Assembly: GCA_009774175.1 (NCBI GenBank)
Contig: VSNG01000001.1
Span: forward strand, 1-64,000
Direction of reading: 5' to 3'
DNA from: Lachnospiraceae bacterium
Lineage (GTDB): Bacteria > Bacillota > Clostridia > Lachnospirales > Lachnospiraceae
DNA: 64,000 bases
Every line of letters starts with the position of its first letter. Position 1 is the stretch's first letter. This document shows, one piece after another, positions 61,814 through 64,000 of this stretch. The notes below the pieces were generated by a model. The model was not told the origin of the DNA. It saw only the letters and a list, made by a program, of their open reading frames with translations, and ran no database searches. The translations under genes and the position numbers were made by a program.

Positions 61814-63184
61814 TCAGGCATTTCGCGAATCCAGATTTTGATATTCCCGGTCCACGCAGATGGTTTTGTAAGCGGGACGAATGATTTTGCCGTTGTTGGC
61901 CAGTTCCTCCATACGGTGAGCGCTCCAGCCCACGATTCTGGCAATGGCAAAAATCGGAGTGTACAGCTCCATGGGCAGATTGAGCATACTGTACACGAAA
62001 CCGGAATAGAAGTCCACGTTGATATTGACGCCCTTGTAAATGGGGCGTTCCTCTGCAATCAGCTCCGGCGCAAGCCGCTCTACCAGGGAGTAAAGCGCAA
62101 ATTCGTCATGCAGTCCCTTTTCGTTTGACAGCTTTTCTACGAAAGATTTAAAGATGATGGCACGGGGATCGGATTTTGAGTAAACCGCATGTCCCACACC
62201 GTAAATCAGGCCCGCGTGGTCAAAGGCTTCCTTATGCAGAAGCTTTTTCAGATAGTCGGCCACCTGGCCCTCGTTACTCCAGTCGGATACCTCACGCTTC
62301 ATTTCGTCAAACATTTTAACTACCTTAATGTTTGCGCCGCCGTGTCGGGGGCCTTTCAGGGAGCCGATGGCAGCCGCAATGACAGAGTAGGTGTCTGTCA
62401 GGGAGGAGGTGACAACGTGGGTGGTAAAGGAGGAGTTGTTACCGCCGCCGTGTTCCATGTGCAGGATCAGGGCGATGTCGAGAACTCTTGCCTCCAGAGG
62501 CGTGTATTTATTGTCAGGGCGAAGAATATGCAGAATGTTCTCCGCATTTGACAGATCCAGCTGTGGCTGATGAATATAAAGGCTTTCTCCGTTGTGATAG
62601 TGGTTGTATGCCTGATAGCCGTAGATGGACAGCATCGGAAAAAGGGCGATCAGCTGGAGACTTTGTCTGAGTACGTTGGGCAGGGACGTGTCGTCAGCCC
62701 TGTCATCGTAGGAATAGAGCGTCAACACGCATCTGGCCAGCGTATTCATCATATCGTTACTGGGCGCTTTCATGATGATATCCCGCACAAAGCTGGTGGG
62801 AAGCGAGCGGTAACTGTTTAAAAGCTTTGTAAAGCTTGCCAGTTCCTCCGCGTTTGGCAGTTTGTCAAACAAAAGAAGATAGGTGACTTCCTCAAAGCCG
62901 AAGCGGTTATCGGCAAAGAATCCGTCCACCAGATCCTTTACATTGTACCCGCGGTAGAAGAGCTTTCCGTGGGTGGGAACCTGTACGCCGTCAACGATTT
63001 TGTTGGCGCGCACATCGGAAATATTGGTTAGACCCGCCAGTACGCCCTTGCCGTTTAAATCGCGAAGACCGCGTTTTACATCAAATTTGGTAAAAAGTTC
63101 CGTATCAATAATGCCGGCCTGCTCGCTCATGTTGGCAAGCTGCACAATTTCGGGGGTAATTTCAGAAAAACTGTTCTGTTCCAT
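61814..63184 (-). CDS. Citrate synthase
   Basis: Condenses oxaloacetate and acetyl-CoA to citrate. The 456-residue protein has the catalytic histidines in LHMEHGGGNNSSFTTHVV and GPRHGGAN, and the catalytic aspartate in NVDFYSGFVYSML, the standard order for the family. An N-terminal extension of about 40 residues precedes the domain, as in several clostridial enzymes. The minus-strand ATG at 63184 has AAGGAGG upstream. Its leader contains a hairpin with a T run close to the presumed start of transcription. Methylcitrate specificity cannot be excluded. Confidence 0.93.
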   Translation of the reverse strand: MEQNSFSEITPEIVQLANMSEQAGIIDTELFTKFDVKRGLRDLNGKGVLAGLTNISDVRANKIVDGVQVPTHGKLFYRGYNVKDLVDGFFADNRFGFEEVTYLLLFDKLPNAEELASFTKLLNSYRSLPTSFVRDIIMKAPSNDMMNTLARCVLTLYSYDDRADDTSLPNVLRQSLQLIALFPMLSIYGYQAYNHYHNGESLYIHQPQLDLSNAENILHILRPDNKYTPLEARVLDIALILHMEHGGGNNSSFTTHVVTSSLTDTYSVIAAAIGSLKGPRHGGANIKVVKMFDEMKREVSDWSNEGQVADYLKKLLHKEAFDHAGLIYGVGHAVYSKSDPRAIIFKSFVEKLSNEKGLHDEFALYSLVERLAPELIAEERPIYKGVNINVDFYSGFVYSMLNLPMELYTPIFAIARIVGWSAHRMEELANNGKIIRPAYKTICVDREYQNLDSRNA

Positions 63185-63275
63185 AATTATGTACCTCCTT
63201 TCAAATACAAGGCGTTTTAACCCTGATCAGAGGAATGGTATGATTCGCTGCTGATGGGCTGTTTGTGACAAAAAC

Positions 63276-63305
63276 GGTGCAGGGGGACGGTTCACCCTTG
63301 CACCG
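63276..63305 (-). promoter_or_regulatory. Hairpin with T run in the citrate synthase leader
   Basis: On the minus strand CGGTGCAAGGG pairs with CCCCTGCACCG and is followed by TTTTTGTC. It lies only a few bases after the predicted start of transcription, so it could be an attenuator or a 5' stabilising stem. No alternative antiterminator is obvious. Confidence 0.55.
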
Positions 63306-63313
63306 ACTCTATT

Positions 63314-63346
63314 ATCATACCATGAAAAAAGCGGCGGAAACAAGCA
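63314..63346 (-). promoter_or_regulatory. Candidate citrate synthase promoter
   Basis: On the minus strand TTGTTT is followed after 18 bases by TATGAT (then AAT). Transcription would start near 63309. Coordinates of the boxes are approximate to a base or two. Confidence 0.5.
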
Positions 63347-63393
63347 AAAACATAAATTTAACAAAATTTTAGGAAATTTTTCCTATTTTCTAT

Positions 63394-63422
63394 TTGTTTT
63401 TTCCTGCCGTCGGCGGTATAAT
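63394..63422 (+). promoter_or_regulatory. Promoter of the second flagellin gene (sigma-A type)
   Basis: TTGTTT (63394-63399), 17 bases, then TATAAT (63417-63422). A sigma-28 box like that of the flagellinolysin gene was not found at good spacing; only GATAT (63472-63476) is present. Confidence 0.6.
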
Positions 63423-63499
63423 ATAATAGATATAAAACGCGGGTTTGTTTCAGGTATGACGAAGATTTATTGATATAAATTTCAGAAAGGAGTGTGCGT

Positions 63500-64000
63500 A
63501 TGAACGTGGGTGCAATTTCGTCACAAAAAGGCCTTTTCTGGTCCTACACACATCTTTCCAGCGGAAAGCGGATTAATACGGCAAAGGACGATGCTGCCGG
63601 GCTTGCCATTGCGAATAAGATGAAGGTTCAGGAGGCGGGGCTGAAAGCAGGCGCGGAAAACGCAGGTATGGCGATTGGCGCCGCTAATGTAGCAGAGGGC
63701 GCTCTGGGCGGTATGTCGGATTATTTGCAGCGGATTCGGGAGCTTGCCGTGAGATCCATGAACGGCCTCAATTCCAATGCGGATAAACAGATCTACCAGA
63801 AGGAGATTGATCAGCTAAAGCAGGGCATAGAGGGTCTTGCGAGAGATACCTCATTCAACGAGCAGAAGCTTCTGGACGGCAGTATGGCGGATATGGCCAT
63901 TGCCACTTCGCCAAACGGCGGCAGTATGCATATCCAGATGGAAAATTCAACGCTGGAGGCTTTGGGGATCGCGGATCTTGATGTTACCTCAAAGGATTTC
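63500..64000 (+). CDS. Flagellin, N-terminal part (runs off the window)
   Basis: Filament subunit, only the first 167 codons visible. It has the LSSGKRINTAKDDAAGLAIANKM block at 19-41 and a D1-like helical part with YQKEIDQLKQGIEGLARDTSFNEQKLLDGS. The stretch before LSSG is only about 18 residues, some ten fewer than in typical flagellins including the one at 21364, so the D0 segment is short. GAAAGGAG precedes the ATG. No upstream in-frame start exists because of a TAA at 63476-63478. It may be an unusual minor flagellin. Confidence 0.85.
   Translation, partial: MNVGAISSQKGLFWSYTHLSSGKRINTAKDDAAGLAIANKMKVQEAGLKAGAENAGMAIGAANVAEGALGGMSDYLQRIRELAVRSMNGLNSNADKQIYQKEIDQLKQGIEGLARDTSFNEQKLLDGSMADMAIATSPNGGSMHIQMENSTLEALGIADLDVTSKDF

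Noticed and set aside
1..64000. CRISPR arrays, tRNA or rRNA genes, complete insertion sequences, prophage
   Set aside because: No regularly spaced repeats, cloverleaf or rRNA-like segments, transposases or phage genes were seen on either strand.

Overview
The window reads as chromosome of a motile, spore-forming anaerobe of the Clostridia, most likely family Lachnospiraceae. The evidence is the gene orders scpA-scpB, HI0933-cmk-ispH-S1 and rnfCDGEAB, separate Rnf and biotin-dependent sodium-pump operons, a Gram-positive T-box, SleB- and CotH-type spore proteins, flagellins with a sigma-28 promoter, and strong AGGAGG ribosome binding sites. Species cannot be told from this sequence alone. No tRNA, rRNA, CRISPR array or complete insertion sequence was seen.

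Layout. 1-100: two tandem hairpins, possibly the edge of a mobile element. 102-3400 (minus): an ABC importer of the TrpXYZ type behind a T-box whose specifier reads UGG (tryptophan). 3.5-15.7 kb (plus): housekeeping genes (ylmH-like, M16C peptidase, DUF4349 lipoprotein, era, a yqzL-like small gene, recO, a lipoprotein, glyS, alaS, rpsU). 15.9-25 kb: two D,D-carboxypeptidases, a metallophosphoesterase, scpAB, a CotH-like lipoprotein, and a flagellin carrying a zinc metallopeptidase insert (flagellinolysin) with a sigma-28 promoter and a G10 tract at its ribosome binding site. 25.1-30.6 kb: a biotin operon with two different carboxyltransferases, one biotin carrier and the sodium-pump beta and gamma subunits. 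30.8-37.3 kb: TetR and RpiR regulators, a BaiN-type flavoprotein, cmk, ispH, an S1 protein and cheR. 37.3-38.4 kb (minus): a YprB-type exonuclease. 38.6-44.7 kb: the complete Rnf operon and an iron-sulfur aldo/keto reductase.

44.7-55.2 kb looks like an accessory island: a small membrane-peptide locus interrupted by a T9 tract, then a sugar operon (binding protein, two permeases, GH127 glycosidase, zinc dehydrogenase, split transketolase, beta-hydroxyacid dehydrogenase) ending in a GntR regulator. It has no sugar kinase or isomerase, so its route is not a standard one. 55.4-64 kb: a probably frameshifted CD3324-like gene, apbE (flavinylates Rnf subunits), a GH25-like membrane protein that lacks its catalytic DxE pair, a double-AP2-like protein, a SleB-like hydrolase, thrC, a small membrane protein, citrate synthase with a hairpin leader, and the start of a second, N-terminally short flagellin.

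How the parts fit. Rnf, ApbE and the sodium-translocating decarboxylase together point to sodium-based energy conservation linked to ferredoxin and to C3/C4 acids. The most notable items are the flagellinolysin with a possible slippage switch, the two-carboxyltransferase operon, the kinase-free transketolase sugar cluster, the T9-split peptide gene and the catalytically altered GH25 protein.
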